Shown here: piece by piece, positions 27,236-37,645 of the stretch
Numbering within the stretch: position 1 is the first letter of the stretch
How the letters are laid out: every line of letters starts with the position of its first letter
Assembly (NCBI GenBank): GCA_014332815.1
Contig: JACSZT010000007.1
Span: 62,355-126,354, forward strand
Length of the DNA: 64,000 nt
Direction: 5' to 3'
From: Weissella confusa
GTDB taxonomy: Bacteria > Bacillota > Bacilli > Lactobacillales > Lactobacillaceae
Notes under the pieces: generated by a model
Databases searched by the model: none
What the model was told of the DNA's origin: nothing
Seen by the model: only the letters and a program-made list of their open reading frames with translations
Made by a program: the position numbers and the translations under genes

Positions 27236-27904
27236 TTACTCGCCTCCTTGCTTCTTTACAGACTTCTTCTCTGGCAAAACATCACCACGGTAAATCCAAG
27301 TCTTAACACCCAATTGACCGTAAGTAGTTGTTGCCTCATCCCATGAGTAGTCGATGTCAGCACGCAAAGTGTGCAAAGGCACCGTACCCTCAGTGTATTG
27401 CTCTACACGAGCAATGTCAGCCCCGTTGATACGTCCAGAAACTTGCGTCTTGATACCCTTGGCACCAGCACGCATTGCACGTTGGATAGCACCACGCATT
27501 GCACGACGGAATGCCACACGGCGCTCCAAGTCTGATGCAATTTGTGAACCAACCAAGTGGGCGTCCAAATCAGGCTTCTTAATCTCAATGATGTTGATGT
27601 GGACGCGCTCGCCCTTAGCAACAAGCTTTGACAACTCGTTACGCAATGCATCAACTTCAGAACCACCCTTACCAATAACCATACCTGGCTTAGCAGTGTG
27701 GATTGAGATGTTCACGCGGTTAGCAGTACGCTCGATCTCGATGCGAGATACAGATGCGTCAGCCAACTTAGTCTCGATGTACTTACGCAACTTCAAATCT
27801 TCGTGCAAAGCCGTTGCGTAGTCCTTCTTGTTAGCGTACCACTTAGCATCCCAGTCGCGGATGATGCCGACACGCATACCAGTTGGGTTAATCTTTTGAC
27901 CCAT
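27236..27904 (-). CDS. rpsC: 30S ribosomal protein S3
   Basis: Part of the mRNA entry channel with helicase activity. The 222 residues carry [18 protein letters not shown], a KH domain with [17 protein letters not shown], and the [18 protein letters not shown]-terminal region. Confidence 0.98.
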   Translation of the reverse strand: MGQKINPTGMRVGIIRDWDAKWYANKKDYATALHEDLKLRKYIETKLADASVSRIEIERTANRVNISIHTAKPGMVIGKGGSEVDALRNELSKLVAKGERVHINIIEIKKPDLDAHLVGSQIASDLERRVAFRRAMRGAIQRAMRAGAKGIKTQVSGRINGADIARVEQYTEGTVPLHTLRADIDYSWDEATTTYGQLGVKTWIYRGDVLPEKKSVKKQGGE

Positions 27905-27917
27905 GACTCAATCCTCC

Positions 27918-28265
27918 TTACTTTTCTTTTACCACAATCGTGATGTGGCTTGTACGCTTGTTGATTGGTGAAGCTGAACCCTTGGCACGTGGACGGAAAC
28001 GCTTTAGCGTTGGTCCTTCGTTAGCAAAGGCTTCTGCAACTACCAAATCTTCGCGATCTAGTGAGAAGTTGTTCTCAGCGTTAGCTACAGCTGAGTTCAA
28101 CACCTTGTATACATCTTCTGAGCTGTGGTTTGGCAAGAATTGCAAAATTGCAAATGCCTCTGCCACAGACTTACCACGAACTTGGTCAAGCACTAGGCGG
28201 ACCTTACGTGGAGCGACACGAACGATCTTCGCCGTGGCGCGTGCTGACGTGATTTGTTCAGCCAT
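27918..28265 (-). CDS. rplV: 50S ribosomal protein L22
   Basis: Lines the exit tunnel; its beta hairpin is a macrolide-resistance site. The 115 residues contain [19 protein letters not shown] and [21 protein letters not shown], the hairpin region. Confidence 0.98.
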   Translation of the reverse strand: MAEQITSARATAKIVRVAPRKVRLVLDQVRGKSVAEAFAILQFLPNHSSEDVYKVLNSAVANAENNFSLDREDLVVAEAFANEGPTLKRFRPRAKGSASPINKRTSHITIVVKEK

Positions 28266-28282
28266 TGTATTGTCCTCCTATA

Positions 28283-28564
28283 TTACTTGCGCTTAGTCTT
28301 CTTATCGTCTGCTGCGTGTCCGCGGAACGTACGCGTAGGGACGAACTCTCCAAGCTTGTGACCGACCATGTCTTCTTGTACCAAAACTGGCACGTGCTTA
28401 CGTCCATCGTAAACAGCAAAAGTCAATCCGATAAAGCTAGGGAAAATCGTTGAACGACGTGACCATGTCTTGATGACAGCTTGCTTTTCTGAAGCGTTGG
28501 CTTCTTCAACCTTCTTCAACAAGTGAGCGTCAGCAAATGGTCCCTTCTTCAGGCTACGACCCAT
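28283..28564 (-). CDS. rpsS: 30S ribosomal protein S19
   Basis: Head protein near the subunit interface. 93 residues beginning [16 protein letters not shown], with [21 protein letters not shown] and [15 protein letters not shown]. Confidence 0.98.
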   Translation of the reverse strand: MGRSLKKGPFADAHLLKKVEEANASEKQAVIKTWSRRSTIFPSFIGLTFAVYDGRKHVPVLVQEDMVGHKLGEFVPTRTFRGHAADDKKTKRK

Positions 28565-28621
28565 TTTAAGGTCCTCCTCTCGTTTGCTAAAAACTTATTA
28601 ATTACGGAGTGTAAGTATTGA

Positions 28622-29455
28622 TTACTTGCCCTTACGACCGCGAACAATGAACTTCGTTGAACGAGCCTTCTTGTTACGCGTCTTCTTACCGGCAGTCTTC
28701 TTACCCCATGGTGACATTGGACTTGGACGACCAACTGGGGCCTTTCCTTCTCCACCACCGTGTGGGTGATCGTTAGGGTTCATAACTGATCCACGAACGT
28801 GTGGGCGTTGACCCTTCCAACGACGACGACCAGCCTTACCCCAGTTGATCAATGAGTGTTGTTCGTTTCCAACAACTCCAACCGTGGCGCGGTTAACGGC
28901 CAAGATCATACGTACTTCACCTGATTGCAAGCGAACAAGTACGTACTTTCCTTCCTTACCCAACAATTGTGCTGATGCACCGGCAGAACGGGCCAATTGA
29001 CCACCCTTACCAGGCTTCAACTCGATGTTGTGGATTTGAGTTCCGTCAGGAATGTTTGCCAATGGCAAAGCGTTTCCGACCTTGATGTCGGCATCAGGAC
29101 CTGATTGAACAGTCATACCAACTTCCAAGCCCTTAGGCGCCAAGATATATGCCTTAGTACCGTCAGCGTATTGCAACAAAGCGATGTTAGCAGTACGGTT
29201 TGGATCGTATTCGATCGCAACAACCTTGGCTGGAACATCATCCTTTGTACGCTTGAAGTCGATAATACGGTATTGGCGCTTGTGTCCACCACCACGGTGG
29301 CGCACAGTCATGTGACCGTATGAGTTACGAGCACCAGTGTTTGACTTTGATTCCAACAAGCTCTTTTCAGGCGTCGTCTTAGTGATTTCAGCAAAATCTG
29401 AAGACGTCATGTTACGACGACCGTTAGAGGTTGGCTTGTACTTCTTGATAGCCAC
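28622..29455 (-). CDS. rplB: 50S ribosomal protein L2
   Basis: Essential for peptidyl-transferase centre assembly. 277 residues: [36 protein letters not shown], and [20 protein letters not shown], which contains the conserved His (HPHGGG) near residue 230. Confidence 0.98.
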   Translation of the reverse strand: MAIKKYKPTSNGRRNMTSSDFAEITKTTPEKSLLESKSNTGARNSYGHMTVRHRGGGHKRQYRIIDFKRTKDDVPAKVVAIEYDPNRTANIALLQYADGTKAYILAPKGLEVGMTVQSGPDADIKVGNALPLANIPDGTQIHNIELKPGKGGQLARSAGASAQLLGKEGKYVLVRLQSGEVRMILAVNRATVGVVGNEQHSLINWGKAGRRRWKGQRPHVRGSVMNPNDHPHGGGEGKAPVGRPSPMSPWGKKTAGKKTRNKKARSTKFIVRGRKGK

Positions 29456-29471
29456 GCTAATTTCCTCCTAA

Positions 29472-29759
29472 TTAGTTTTCGTTGAACAATTGAATGTCCT
29501 TAGAAGCGGCAGTCAACTTAACAGTTGCCTTCTTGCGCTTCTTAGTGTAACCAGCGAAGCGTCCTTGACGCTTCAACTTACCACGTACGTTCGCCGTGTT
29601 GATCTTTTCGATCTTAACATCGAAAATTTCTTCAATAGCGCGCTTAATTTGTGGCTTAGTGGCGCGAACATCAACTTCAAACGTGTAACGCTTTTCATCC
29701 AAAACGCTCATCGTTTGTTCAGTGATGACCGGGCGCAAAATGATATCGCGTGCGTCCAT
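29472..29759 (-). CDS. rplW: 50S ribosomal protein L23
   Basis: Exit-tunnel protein that docks trigger factor and SRP. 95 residues: [35 protein letters not shown] and [18 protein letters not shown]. Overlaps rplD by one base. Confidence 0.97.
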   Translation of the reverse strand: MDARDIILRPVITEQTMSVLDEKRYTFEVDVRATKPQIKRAIEEIFDVKIEKINTANVRGKLKRQGRFAGYTKKRKKATVKLTAASKDIQLFNEN

Positions 29760-30382
29760 TATGCCAAAACCTCCTCAACTTGTGCCAAAGCTGATTGAAC
29801 TACAACCAACTTATCGTTGTTGATTACGTCAAGCACGTTAACACCCTTTGCAGTCATAACAGTAACGTTTTCCAAGTTACGTGCTGCCAATGCTGCGTTA
29901 GCGTTATCATCGTCCAAGACAACCAACGTCTTTTCGTTTACGTTCAAGTTGTTCAAAACTGCCTTGAATTCCTTAGTCTTAGGAGCGTCGAATGACAATG
30001 CATCGACAACAACCAAAGCTGAGTCCAAAACCTTTTGTGACAACACTGACTTCAATGCCAAACGGTAAACCTTCTTTGGCAACTTGTAGGCGTATGAACG
30101 TGGAGTAGGTCCGAAGACGATACCACCACCACGCCATTGTGGTGAACGGATTGAACCTTGACGGGCACGTCCAGTTCCCTTTTGACGCCAAGGCTTCTTA
30201 CCACCACCTGAAACCGCTGAACGGTTCTTAACGGCGTGAGTACCTTGACGCATTGATGCACGTTGCATCAAAACAGCGTCAGTAACAACGTTGTTGTTTG
30301 GCTCGATTCCGAAGATTGAGTCGTTCAACTCGATCTCACCGGCGTTTGAGCCGTCTTGCTTAAACAAAGCAACCTTAGTCAT
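29759..30382 (-). CDS. rplD: 50S ribosomal protein L4
   Basis: Tunnel protein and, in many bacteria, the feedback repressor of the S10 operon. 207 residues: [30 protein letters not shown] region with the tunnel loop, then [18 protein letters not shown]. If it regulates here, the target would be the long rpsJ leader. Confidence 0.98.
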   Translation of the reverse strand: MTKVALFKQDGSNAGEIELNDSIFGIEPNNNVVTDAVLMQRASMRQGTHAVKNRSAVSGGGKKPWRQKGTGRARQGSIRSPQWRGGGIVFGPTPRSYAYKLPKKVYRLALKSVLSQKVLDSALVVVDALSFDAPKTKEFKAVLNNLNVNEKTLVVLDDDNANAALAARNLENVTVMTAKGVNVLDVINNDKLVVVQSALAQVEEVLA

Positions 30383-30406
30383 GTTAGTTTCCTCCCTTCG
30401 TCCTTA

Positions 30407-31033
30407 TTACTTAGCCTTAACAGAGTACTTAACAGTAACAAGTGACTTGTTGGCACCAGGAACATTACCCTTAACCAAGATCACGTTGTTTTCTACGTCA
30501 ACGCGAACTACTTGCAAGTTTTGTACAGTGCGCTTGTGGTTACCCATGCGTCCAGGCAACTTCTTACCCTTGAAGACGCGGTTGATGATGGCACCCAATG
30601 AACCAGGACGACGGTGGTAACGAGAACCGTGCGCCATAGGACCACGTGATTGTCCATCCTTCTTGATGTTACCTTGGTAACCATGACCCTTTGTGATTCC
30701 AGTTACGTCAACAGCTTCGCCAGCAGCGAAGATATCAACCTTAACTTCATCCCCAACATTGAATTCTCCCTCAGCGTCGCGGATTTCACGAATGTAGCGC
30801 TTAGGGGCCGTGTTTGCCTTGGCAACGTGACCTTGCTCAGGCTTGTTGCTCAAAACGGCACGCTTGTCTTGGTAACCCAATTGAACTGCGTTGTAACCGT
30901 CGTTTTCCAAAGTCTTAACTTGGAGAACTACGTTTGGCGTAGCTTCAATTACTGTTACGGGGATAAGCTCACCGTTCTCAGTGAATACCTGAGTCATGCC
31001 GACCTTGCGGCCTAAGATACCCTTAGTAGTCAT
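30407..31033 (-). CDS. rplC: 50S ribosomal protein L3
   Basis: Initiates 23S assembly and reaches towards the peptidyl-transferase centre. 208 residues: [29 protein letters not shown], and the extended-loop [15 protein letters not shown] with [19 protein letters not shown]. Confidence 0.98.
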   Translation of the reverse strand: MTTKGILGRKVGMTQVFTENGELIPVTVIEATPNVVLQVKTLENDGYNAVQLGYQDKRAVLSNKPEQGHVAKANTAPKRYIREIRDAEGEFNVGDEVKVDIFAAGEAVDVTGITKGHGYQGNIKKDGQSRGPMAHGSRYHRRPGSLGAIINRVFKGKKLPGRMGNHKRTVQNLQVVRVDVENNVILVKGNVPGANKSLVTVKYSVKAK

Positions 31034-31123
31034 GACTATCTCCTTTGAATAGTAAATCTAAATTTTTGATCAGTTAAATGCTTAATCAGGCAAGTCGTTG
31101 TTGCTGTTGTTGCGTTGTAAAAA

Positions 31124-31432
31124 TTACAACTTGATTTCGATATCAACACCGCTTGGCAATTCAAGCTTTGACAAAGCATCAACCGTCTTAGCAGTTGGGT
31201 TCACGATATCGATCAAACGCTTGTGAGTGCGCATTTCGAATTGCTCACGTGAATCCTTGTGCTTGTGTGGTGAACGCAAAACCGTGTACAACGTACGCTC
31301 AGTAGGCAATGGAATAGGACCTGAAATTTCAGCACCTGTACGCTTTGCCGTCTCAACGATCTTTTCTGCTGAAGCATCCAAGATCTTGTGCTCGTACGCC
31401 TTCAAACGGATACGAATCTTCTTACTTGCCAT
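31124..31432 (-). CDS. rpsJ: 30S ribosomal protein S10
   Basis: Small-subunit head protein that also binds NusB in antitermination. From ATG at 31430-31432 it encodes 102 residues: [48 protein letters not shown], ending [16 protein letters not shown] precedes the start; the open frame extends 40 codons upstream through the leader but those residues are not S10. First gene of the operon. Confidence 0.98.
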   Translation of the reverse strand: MASKKIRIRLKAYEHKILDASAEKIVETAKRTGAEISGPIPLPTERTLYTVLRSPHKHKDSREQFEMRTHKRLIDIVNPTAKTVDALSKLELPSGVDIEIKL

Positions 31433-31622
31433 GATATAAATTCTCCCTTCGTCCATATTGGAATATGAAACTAACTCCGTGGAAACTACCGACGCACCCC
31501 AAAGAGCTCCATGGCAATGGGCCCCGTGGCAATGCTGCCGGGTGTGTCGCAACCTCCCACATCATCGCTTGTCGATGGCACGCTAATACGCGGGTGCACA
31601 ATGCACCCTGTATTTAACGTAC
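31433..31622 (-). promoter_or_regulatory. structured S10-operon leader
   Basis: About 190 transcribed, untranslated bases precede rpsJ. Near the 5' end is a perfect hairpin GGGTGCA/TGCACCC (31592-31608), then CATCG/CGATG. A long-range stem pairs GACACACCC (31548-31540) with GGGTGCGTC (31499-31491) with one mismatch and encloses GGCA/TGCC and further G+C-rich hairpins. S10 leaders in other bacteria are bound by L4 for autoregulation; the same is likely here but no specific L4 site can be named. Confidence 0.6.
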
Positions 31623-31628
31623 TAGAAT

Positions 31629-31657
31629 ATAATACAGCAGGCTAACCCCGTTGGCAA
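31629..31657 (-). promoter_or_regulatory. main S10-operon promoter
   Basis: On the minus strand TTGCCA (31652-31657), 17-base spacer, TATTAT (31629-31634). It lies about 200 bases before rpsJ. The remainder of the rpsJ-polyprenyl synthase gap holds the S10 leader and the divergent promoter region. Confidence 0.85.
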
Positions 31658-31831
31658 GCCTTTTGAACAACTTTCTTGAATTAATTTCTTAACCCCGTTC
31701 ATGTCGTGTTCATATTTTATTCCGAAAACTATAATAACTGATTTACTTACTAATTTCCACCGTTTTGGTTCTATTTAAAAAAATTCGTAAGTCCCTCTCA
31801 GAATTGCATGTGTTTATTCAGGGTTATTCCT

Positions 31832-31891
31832 ATATAATAGTAGATAGCTTATTCATATCATGTTATGAACACATACATATTATAGTAGATA
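31832..31891 (+). promoter_or_regulatory. promoter region of the polyprenyl synthase gene with repeats
   Basis: A perfect TATAAT at 31833-31838 is the likely -10; no strong -35 is visible. It is inside the first of two nearly identical 15-base copies of ATATAATAGTAGATA (31832-31846; second copy 31877-31891 with one change), 45 bases apart. Between them lies the palindrome TTCATA/TATGAA (31852-31869). Confidence 0.5.
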
Positions 31892-31914
31892 AACAATTAA
31901 GGAGTTCCTTAGTA

Positions 31915-32904
31915 ATGACGCAATCACTCACACAACTTCATCCGATTTGGCAAGACTTTCCTGCTATCCAAAAGGAACTCCAAGCAGTCTTGAATCGCAT
32001 TGAAGCTAATATGGATGCTAATGATCCAGAAGTCGAAGCGGCTCTTTTCGATATGTTTAACGCCGGCGGTAAGTTACTCCGCCCTGCGTTCACATTGTTG
32101 ATTGGTCGTTTCTACCCTGCCGAACGCGAGCCACTATTGAATCTCGCCGCTACGGTTGAAATGCTCCACACAGCTTCTTTAGTTCACGACGACATTATCG
32201 ATGACTCACCAACTCGTCGTCACGCTGAATCAATTCAATCCCGCTTTGGTAAGGACGTTGCTGCATACGCTGGTGACTACCTATTCGCTGTAACATTCCG
32301 TACCTTAGCAGACAACACAAATAATATCGAAACTGTTCGCATGGCAACCCGCTACCTAGAACGCATTCTATCTGGTGAATTGACACAACGTACGAATCAC
32401 TACCGTACTGATATGACGATCGCGGATTATGAAGAACAAATTTCTGGTAAGACAGCTGCCCTATTCGTACTAGCAGCTAAGCTAGGTATCGCAGCTAGTG
32501 ATGCGCCAGATGACTTTGCTGAACTTGCCAGCAACTTCGCCTACAATGTCGGTATGGCATTCCAAATTTTGGATGACATGCTTGATTATCAATCAGATAG
32601 CACGACACTTGGCAAGCCAACATTGAACGACGTGCGTGAAGGTGTTTACTCTGCACCATTGATTATTGCGATGCAAAACAATGAACGCATTCAAGCCTTA
32701 CTCGCAAAGCAAACTGAAATCACGACTGCTGAGGCTGAAGAATTAGCCCAACTTGTTCGTGACTCTGGTGCGCTTGATGAAGCCGGTGATATGGCGATGC
32801 GTTATACAGAGGCTGCATTAAACTATCTAGACGATATGCCAGAACATGAATCAAAAGACATCTTGTTCAGCATCAGTCGTTCACTACTCTCACGTAACGA
32901 CTAA
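31915..32904 (+). CDS. polyprenyl diphosphate synthase (trans-isoprenyl chain elongation)
   Basis: Extends allylic diphosphates with IPP to make the side chain of menaquinone or a carrier lipid. The 329 residues show the fold's KLLRPAF, the first Asp-rich motif HDDIIDDSPTRR, the EQISGKTAAL helix and the second motif FQILDDMLDY. Chain length cannot be read safely; hepta- to octaprenyl is usual for this branch. The start ATG at 31915 follows GGAG by ten bases; a longer frame runs into the promoter region. No menaquinone genes adjoin it. Confidence 0.92.
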   Translation: MTQSLTQLHPIWQDFPAIQKELQAVLNRIEANMDANDPEVEAALFDMFNAGGKLLRPAFTLLIGRFYPAEREPLLNLAATVEMLHTASLVHDDIIDDSPTRRHAESIQSRFGKDVAAYAGDYLFAVTFRTLADNTNNIETVRMATRYLERILSGELTQRTNHYRTDMTIADYEEQISGKTAALFVLAAKLGIAASDAPDDFAELASNFAYNVGMAFQILDDMLDYQSDSTTLGKPTLNDVREGVYSAPLIIAMQNNERIQALLAKQTEITTAEAEELAQLVRDSGALDEAGDMAMRYTEAALNYLDDMPEHESKDILFSISRSLLSRND

Positions 32905-32914
32905 TATATAGTAG

Positions 32915-32952
32915 AAAAGGTACCGACAATTCATTTTGTCGGTACCTTTTTT
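32915..32952. terminator. bidirectional terminator between polyprenyl synthase and tsaD
   Basis: AAAAGGTACCGACA and TGTCGGTACCTTTTTT form a 13-pair stem with an eight-base loop, flanked by A and T runs. Confidence 0.95.
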
Positions 32953-32953
32953 G

Positions 32954-33979
32954 TTAATCTTCTAGATAATCAAATTCCAAACCAGGGTTGGCATTTAAGT
33001 CCAAACCACCACGCTTGCCATGACGATAAGCAATATCACCAGCAGCACCAATCATCGCCGCATTATCACCGGCCAACTTAATTGGCACTGGGATAAATGT
33101 CGTGTCAGGGAATTCAGCCATCATTGCCGTTAGTCCATCACGCAAACCACGGTTAGCTGCAACACCACCAGCGACGATAAATGACTTCACTGGATAATTC
33201 TCCAAGGCACGGCGAGTCTTGGTTACCAAGACATCAACAACTGCCTCTTGGAACGACGCCGCAAGGTTAACATGATCAACCGTCTCGCCACGTTGGTCAG
33301 CATTGTGCATCAAGTTAATCACTGCACTCTTCAAACCAGAGAATGAAAAGTCATAACGGTCATCGTTAATCAAGGCACGTGGCAAATCATAAGTTGGTTC
33401 ACCTTCATGCGCCATTTCATCAATCGTCTTTCCAGATGGGTATTGCAACCCCATCGTACGACCGACCTTGTCATAACTCTCACCGGCAGCATCATCCCGT
33501 GTATCCCCAATTACGAGGTAATCATATTCCTCACGCATCAAAACCAATTCCGTGTGACCACCAGAAACCATCAAGGCTAATGCCGGATAGGCAATTGGTT
33601 GCACGAAGTTCGCCGCACTGATGTGACCAGCCAAGTGAATAACCGGTACCAATGGCAAATCGTGCGCCCAAGCAATCGTTTTCGCCGCCGTAACACCAAT
33701 CAACAGCGCCCCGACCAAACCAGGCCCTTGTGTCACTGCGATTGCCGTCAAGTCATCATACGTCAATTGCGCATCTTCCAAAGCAGCATCAGCTAACACC
33801 GTTACTTGTTCAATGTGGTGACGGCTAGCCACTTCCGGTACGATACCACCAAATCGTTGGTGACTCTTGATTTGTGTCGCTGTCTCCAAGCTCACAATTT
33901 CGGTACCATTTTTGACAATCGCCACACTTGTTTCATCGGCACTTGATTCAAAGGCCATGATATAACGTGTTTCACTCAT
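32954..33979 (-). CDS. tsaD: tRNA N6-adenosine threonylcarbamoyltransferase TsaD
   Basis: Transfers threonylcarbamoyl to A37 of tRNAs that read ANN codons, with TsaB and TsaE. The 341 residues have the ASKHA ATPase fold ([14 protein letters not shown] at the start) and the metal ligands H115 and H119 in HLAGH. AGGAG precedes the ATG at 33979; a longer frame would overlap the upstream acetyltransferase. It ends the operon tsaB-rimI-rimI-tsaD. Confidence 0.97.
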   Translation of the reverse strand: MSETRYIMAFESSADETSVAIVKNGTEIVSLETATQIKSHQRFGGIVPEVASRHHIEQVTVLADAALEDAQLTYDDLTAIAVTQGPGLVGALLIGVTAAKTIAWAHDLPLVPVIHLAGHISAANFVQPIAYPALALMVSGGHTELVLMREEYDYLVIGDTRDDAAGESYDKVGRTMGLQYPSGKTIDEMAHEGEPTYDLPRALINDDRYDFSFSGLKSAVINLMHNADQRGETVDHVNLAASFQEAVVDVLVTKTRRALENYPVKSFIVAGGVAANRGLRDGLTAMMAEFPDTTFIPVPIKLAGDNAAMIGAAGDIAYRHGKRGGLDLNANPGLEFDYLED

Positions 33980-33980
33980 G

Positions 33981-34433
33981 CTATTCTCCTTCTCCACGCA
34001 ACGGCAATGTGACATCCATCAAGTAGGCGTCTTCCACCGGGTCACGATAGTAATCTTCTCGTATGTTATAGATGATAAATCCCAAGCGTTCATATAAACG
34101 AATTGCTCGCTTGTTTCGATGACGCACTTCCAATAGTACCCGCGTACCATCCTCAAAGCGCCCAAACCATTCACGAAGTAGTCGTTCGCCAAGGTGTTGT
34201 CCCTGGAAACCAGGCATAACCGCCACATTGGTGATTTCAAGTTCATCACCTAAATGTGTCCCACCAACAAAGCCAACCGTCTCACCGTCTGCTTCGATCA
34301 GCAAGTATTTCGTAAACTTACCTTTCAAGTCATTTTGAAAAACTTTCTTCGACCAAGGTGATCCTTTATAAGCAGCCTTAGCAATCGCGTACAGCTCTTC
34401 GGCGTCCGTACTATCCCTGAATGTAAAATCCAT
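33981..34433 (-). CDS. rimI: GNAT acetyltransferase, RimI type
   Basis: A 150-residue GNAT domain: [20 protein letters not shown] is the acetyl-CoA pyrophosphate loop and [19 protein letters not shown] the second motif, both close to RimI, which acetylates the N-terminus of S18. Start at 34433, with GGGAGAAAG upstream. It follows a second RimI-like gene with a 23-base overlap and precedes tsaD by one base. Confidence 0.88.
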   Translation of the reverse strand: MDFTFRDSTDAEELYAIAKAAYKGSPWSKKVFQNDLKGKFTKYLLIEADGETVGFVGGTHLGDELEITNVAVMPGFQGQHLGERLLREWFGRFEDGTRVLLEVRHRNKRAIRLYERLGFIIYNIREDYYRDPVEDAYLMDVTLPLRGEGE

Positions 34434-34998
34434 CACTCTTTCTCCCGAGAATCTGCGCCATATCAAACGCGTCTTCCCCGTTATCTCCATAATAATTCGT
34501 TTTACGACGAACCGTTTGAAAACCTAGTCGTTCGTACAGGCGTTGTGCATTCACATTCGATACCCGCACTTCCAATGAAACGCGGTGGAATTGAATTTGC
34601 TTAGCAACCGTCATCATATACATGAGCAAAAACGTTCCTAAGCCACGCCCTTGCCAGTGCGGTGTCACCGTCACATTGGTGATATGCACTTCATGAATAC
34701 CAGGTCGGAATGCTGCGCCAATATAGGCAACCATCGTTCCCGTCTCTGGTTCACGAACAACAACGTACAAACGCTCGCGTGAACGGTGTAACTCATTGTG
34801 GAAGATATCTTCCGACCAAGGTTCCTCACCGTCATACGCTGCCCGTTCTAGAACAACCATTTCTTCAACGTCTGTGTATTGCGCTGGCATTAAGTGGAAC
34901 TCAAAGCCGTTAACCGCAATCACCTGACGAAATTCTCGTAAACTTTGTGGCAATGGGTGCATAAACCAATGAACCCAATTCTTAAACCTTTTCCACAT
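34411..34998 (-). CDS. second GNAT acetyltransferase in the tsa operon
   Basis: A 195-residue protein with an N-terminal ~45-residue extension (WKRFKNWVHWFMHPLPQSL) before a GNAT domain with ITNVTVTPHWQGRGLGTFLL and [19 protein letters not shown]. The similarity to its neighbour suggests duplication; one copy presumably acetylates S18 and the other has a different substrate. The ATG at 34998 lies within the last codons of tsaB (17-base overlap). Confidence 0.83.
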   Translation of the reverse strand: MWKRFKNWVHWFMHPLPQSLREFRQVIAVNGFEFHLMPAQYTDVEEMVVLERAAYDGEEPWSEDIFHNELHRSRERLYVVVREPETGTMVAYIGAAFRPGIHEVHITNVTVTPHWQGRGLGTFLLMYMMTVAKQIQFHRVSLEVRVSNVNAQRLYERLGFQTVRRKTNYYGDNGEDAFDMAQILGRKSDGFYIQG

Positions 34999-35704
34999 AA
35001 ACACCATCACCTGCATCAGGGTGAGCCTTGGCCCAATCAGCCTCAGCTTGCGACAAACGATAATAGTTTGGCACAAATTGGTGAATATCTGTCATGTCTG
35101 TTAGTACTTGTGCATCCGTAACCAGCGGCAACACATTTGCGGCATGCGGCAAATTATCAGATGCAAATTGTGCATCTGGCAAAGCCTGTCGCAACTCTTC
35201 CTCAAACCGAGCCCATTCACCAACAAAAACCACTTGTTGATTCTCCTCTGCCAACTGACTAATCAAAGCTGGAACATTCGTGTGTCGATCAGCCGCCGTG
35301 GCATCATACTTGCCATCACGCAACTCATATTGACCAGCATATAAGTTCGCATTACGTGCATCCATCACTGGCACAATCGTCACGCCAGGTGTCGTTACGT
35401 TCGTTGCCAGCAAGCCCAAGCTTGAGATGCCGACCAGTTCGATACCTAACGTAAAGGCCAACGTCTTGGCAGTTGTAACCGCAATACGCAATCCTGTATA
35501 AGAACCAGGTCCTTGGCTAACCACAACCCGGTCAAGATCAGCCGGCGCCCACCCTGCTGACTTCACTAGTTCATCGATAAACGGTAGCAATTGCACCGAA
35601 TGATTCTTAGCGACGTTTGTTTCACGTTGTCCGATTAGCTTGTCGTCTTCAAACAAGGCCACCGACAATGGTTGATTAGACGTATCAAACGCAATAACCT
35701 TCAT
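34982..35704 (-). CDS. tsaB: tRNA threonylcarbamoyladenosine biosynthesis protein TsaB
   Basis: Partner of TsaD in t6A synthesis. 240 residues of ASKHA fold without a full ATPase site: IAFDTSNQPLSVALF at the start, VSQGPGSYTGLRIAVTTAKTLAF at about 65-88, and IVPVMDARNANLYAG. First gene of the operon. A promoter with TATGAT (35744-35749) and ATGAAA 17 bases upstream lies in front. Confidence 0.95.
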   Translation of the reverse strand: MKVIAFDTSNQPLSVALFEDDKLIGQRETNVAKNHSVQLLPFIDELVKSAGWAPADLDRVVVSQGPGSYTGLRIAVTTAKTLAFTLGIELVGISSLGLLATNVTTPGVTIVPVMDARNANLYAGQYELRDGKYDATAADRHTNVPALISQLAEENQQVVFVGEWARFEEELRQALPDAQFASDNLPHAANVLPLVTDAQVLTDMTDIHQFVPNYYRLSQAEADWAKAHPDAGDGVYVEKV

Positions 35705-35743
35705 GCCACACTACTTCCTTTACTCTTTAGTCATATGGTATTT

Positions 35744-35772
35744 ATCATACAACTTTTTACCGGACTTTTCAT
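35744..35772 (-). promoter_or_regulatory. probable promoter of the tsaB operon
   Basis: On the minus strand ATGAAA (35767-35772), 17-base spacer, TATGAT (35744-35749). The -35 matches consensus at four of six positions. Confidence 0.55.
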
Positions 35773-35817
35773 TAACATAAAATTCAGGCGGTGGTTTGTG
35801 TCGGCGCTAACATAAAC

Positions 35818-35854
35818 AAAAAAGACAGTTACCAGAAACCTGATAACTGTCTTT
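35818..35854 (-). terminator. terminator after galE
   Basis: AAAGACAGTTA...TAACTGTCTTT stem with an inner CAG/CTG pairing, T run on the minus strand, 13 bases after the galE stop. Confidence 0.93.
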
Positions 35855-35866
35855 GATAATCAAATA

Positions 35867-36859
35867 TTAGCGGTCTTCATAACCGTTTGGGTGCTTTTGG
35901 TGCCAAGTCCAAGCCGTCTTGATGATTTCCTTAACATCATCGTACTTAGGAGCCCATCCCAAAATCTCACGTGCCTTGTCTGATGACGCAACCAATGAGT
36001 CAGGATCACCGGCACGACGTGGACCAACTTCGGCAGGGATTTCCTGACCAGTTGCTTCACGCGCAGCCTCAACCATTTGCTTAACTGAGAAGCCGTTAGC
36101 TGAACCCAAGTTAAATTGGTTTGAGTCGTTACCCTTAGCCAAGTAGTCCAAAGCCAACACGTGCGCGTTAGCCAAGTCCATTACGTGAACGTAATCGCGG
36201 ACGTTGAATCCATCTGGTGTGTTGTAGTCATCACCGTACATCATGATCTTCTCGCGTTGACCCAAGGCCGTTTGCAAGATGATTGGTACCAAGTGCGTCT
36301 CAACTGGGTGGTCTTCACCGATTGAACCATCAGCCTTTGCACCGGCAACGTTAAAGTAACGCAATGCAACCCACTTCAAGCCGTAAGCTTCATCAGCCCA
36401 CTTCATAATGTGCTCCATTTGCAACTTTGACTCACCGTATGGGTTGATTGGGTTTTGTGGCGTCGTTTCCTTGATAGGGTTTTCCTCAGGAATACCGTAC
36501 GTTGCAGCCGTTGATGAGAAGACAATTTGCTTAACATCAAACTCCAACATAACTTCCAACAACGCAATCATACCTGCCGTGTTGTTGTCGAAGTACTTTA
36601 GCGGATCAGCCATTGATTCTGGCACGATTGATGAAGCCGCAAAGTGAACGACTTGCTCAATGTTTTCCTTCTCAAATACTTCACGCAAAGCTGCCTTATC
36701 ACGAATATCAACTTCGTAGAAAGGTACACCTGCAGGCACCGCAGCACGGTGTCCCGTCAACAAGTTGTCGACAACGACAACATCGCGACCGTCTGACAAC
36801 AATGTGTCAACCATGTGAGAACCGATGTATCCGGCTCCACCTAGAACCAAAATGGCCAT
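35867..36859 (-). CDS. galE: UDP-glucose 4-epimerase
   Basis: Interconverts UDP-glucose and UDP-galactose for galactose use and cell-surface sugars. 330 residues, extended SDR fold: the NAD loop GGAGYIGSH at residues 7-15, FSSTAATYG with the catalytic Ser/Thr, and YGESK with the catalytic Tyr and Lys. It lies 42 bases after the thioesterase gene without a terminator, so it probably shares the housekeeping transcript rather than a gal operon. Confidence 0.96.
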   Translation of the reverse strand: MAILVLGGAGYIGSHMVDTLLSDGRDVVVVDNLLTGHRAAVPAGVPFYEVDIRDKAALREVFEKENIEQVVHFAASSIVPESMADPLKYFDNNTAGMIALLEVMLEFDVKQIVFSSTAATYGIPEENPIKETTPQNPINPYGESKLQMEHIMKWADEAYGLKWVALRYFNVAGAKADGSIGEDHPVETHLVPIILQTALGQREKIMMYGDDYNTPDGFNVRDYVHVMDLANAHVLALDYLAKGNDSNQFNLGSANGFSVKQMVEAAREATGQEIPAEVGPRRAGDPDSLVASSDKAREILGWAPKYDDVKEIIKTAWTWHQKHPNGYEDR

Positions 36860-36901
36860 GTGTTTTCTCCTTAAATGACTTTCTTCACTAATTAGTTTAC
36901 T

Positions 36902-37645
36902 TTAGTTTTCTGACTTCGTCCAATCAATATGCGCTTCGGCAGACAATGTATCACCAGACCAAATGCGGTGAATCGTCTTATCTTCCATAATTTGCGCTTC
37001 AGAACGCACAGTATCACCGAGCAAAATTTCGTGTTCGTACTTGATGTTCAAATGTGTTGGTTCATGAGCTTCAAGGAATGCTGGTCCCAGCACATCTTGC
37101 ATCCAATCGAAGTACTTTGAATTATTAACGTGGCGGTTTGAATCAATGTCCAAATAGCGAACGGCATATTGTTGATCTACATCAACTGGAATATCACCAA
37201 TCATGTGGTCAGGCTCTGGTTGACGTGGAATCTTCTTCACACGTTCAGGTGCGTAGGCATCCACCATCTCTTGTGGAATACGCGCCATCTTACGCTTCTC
37301 CATATCAATCATTGCGTACAATGCATCGATGCTGACCAATTCATTACCTGCTTCATCGACAATGCGGTACAAACGCTTCGCAAAGAATGGGTTAAACTCC
37401 TTAGCCAATGTCTCCAAGGCCACCTTTTCACCAATCTTAGGACGGCGCTTAATATCAACAACGTGTTGCAAAATAATCCAACCAACCCCGTTTGCGTGTG
37501 CATAATCCGGTCCGACACCCAGGTCGACACTTTGTTGCGTTGAACTCAACACAGCAAGATTAAAAATCATGGGCAGGCTCAACTTGCCTGTCACGTCAGC
37601 TTCGTAGTACAACACCTCGTGCTGCATACTGTAAACTTCAGCCAT
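36902..37645 (-). CDS. acyl-ACP thioesterase
   Basis: Hydrolyses acyl-ACP to free fatty acid. The 247 residues form a double hot-dog fold: VGWIILQHVVDIKRRPKIGE in the first half and the catalytic DIDSNRHVNNSKYFDWM (Asn and His of the plant FatA/FatB-like site) in the second. Overlaps rsmI by one base. Such genes are widespread in lactic acid bacteria; substrate chain length is not predictable here. Confidence 0.92.
   Translation of the reverse strand: MAEVYSMQHEVLYYEADVTGKLSLPMIFNLAVLSSTQQSVDLGVGPDYAHANGVGWIILQHVVDIKRRPKIGEKVALETLAKEFNPFFAKRLYRIVDEAGNELVSIDALYAMIDMEKRKMARIPQEMVDAYAPERVKKIPRQPEPDHMIGDIPVDVDQQYAVRYLDIDSNRHVNNSKYFDWMQDVLGPAFLEAHEPTHLNIKYEHEILLGDTVRSEAQIMEDKTIHRIWSGDTLSAEAHIDWTKSEN

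Noticed and set aside
31433-31552. N-terminal extension of S10 by 40 residues
   Set aside because: The extension is translated leader RNA; S10 homologues start at [14 protein letters not shown] and the ribosome site fits that ATG.
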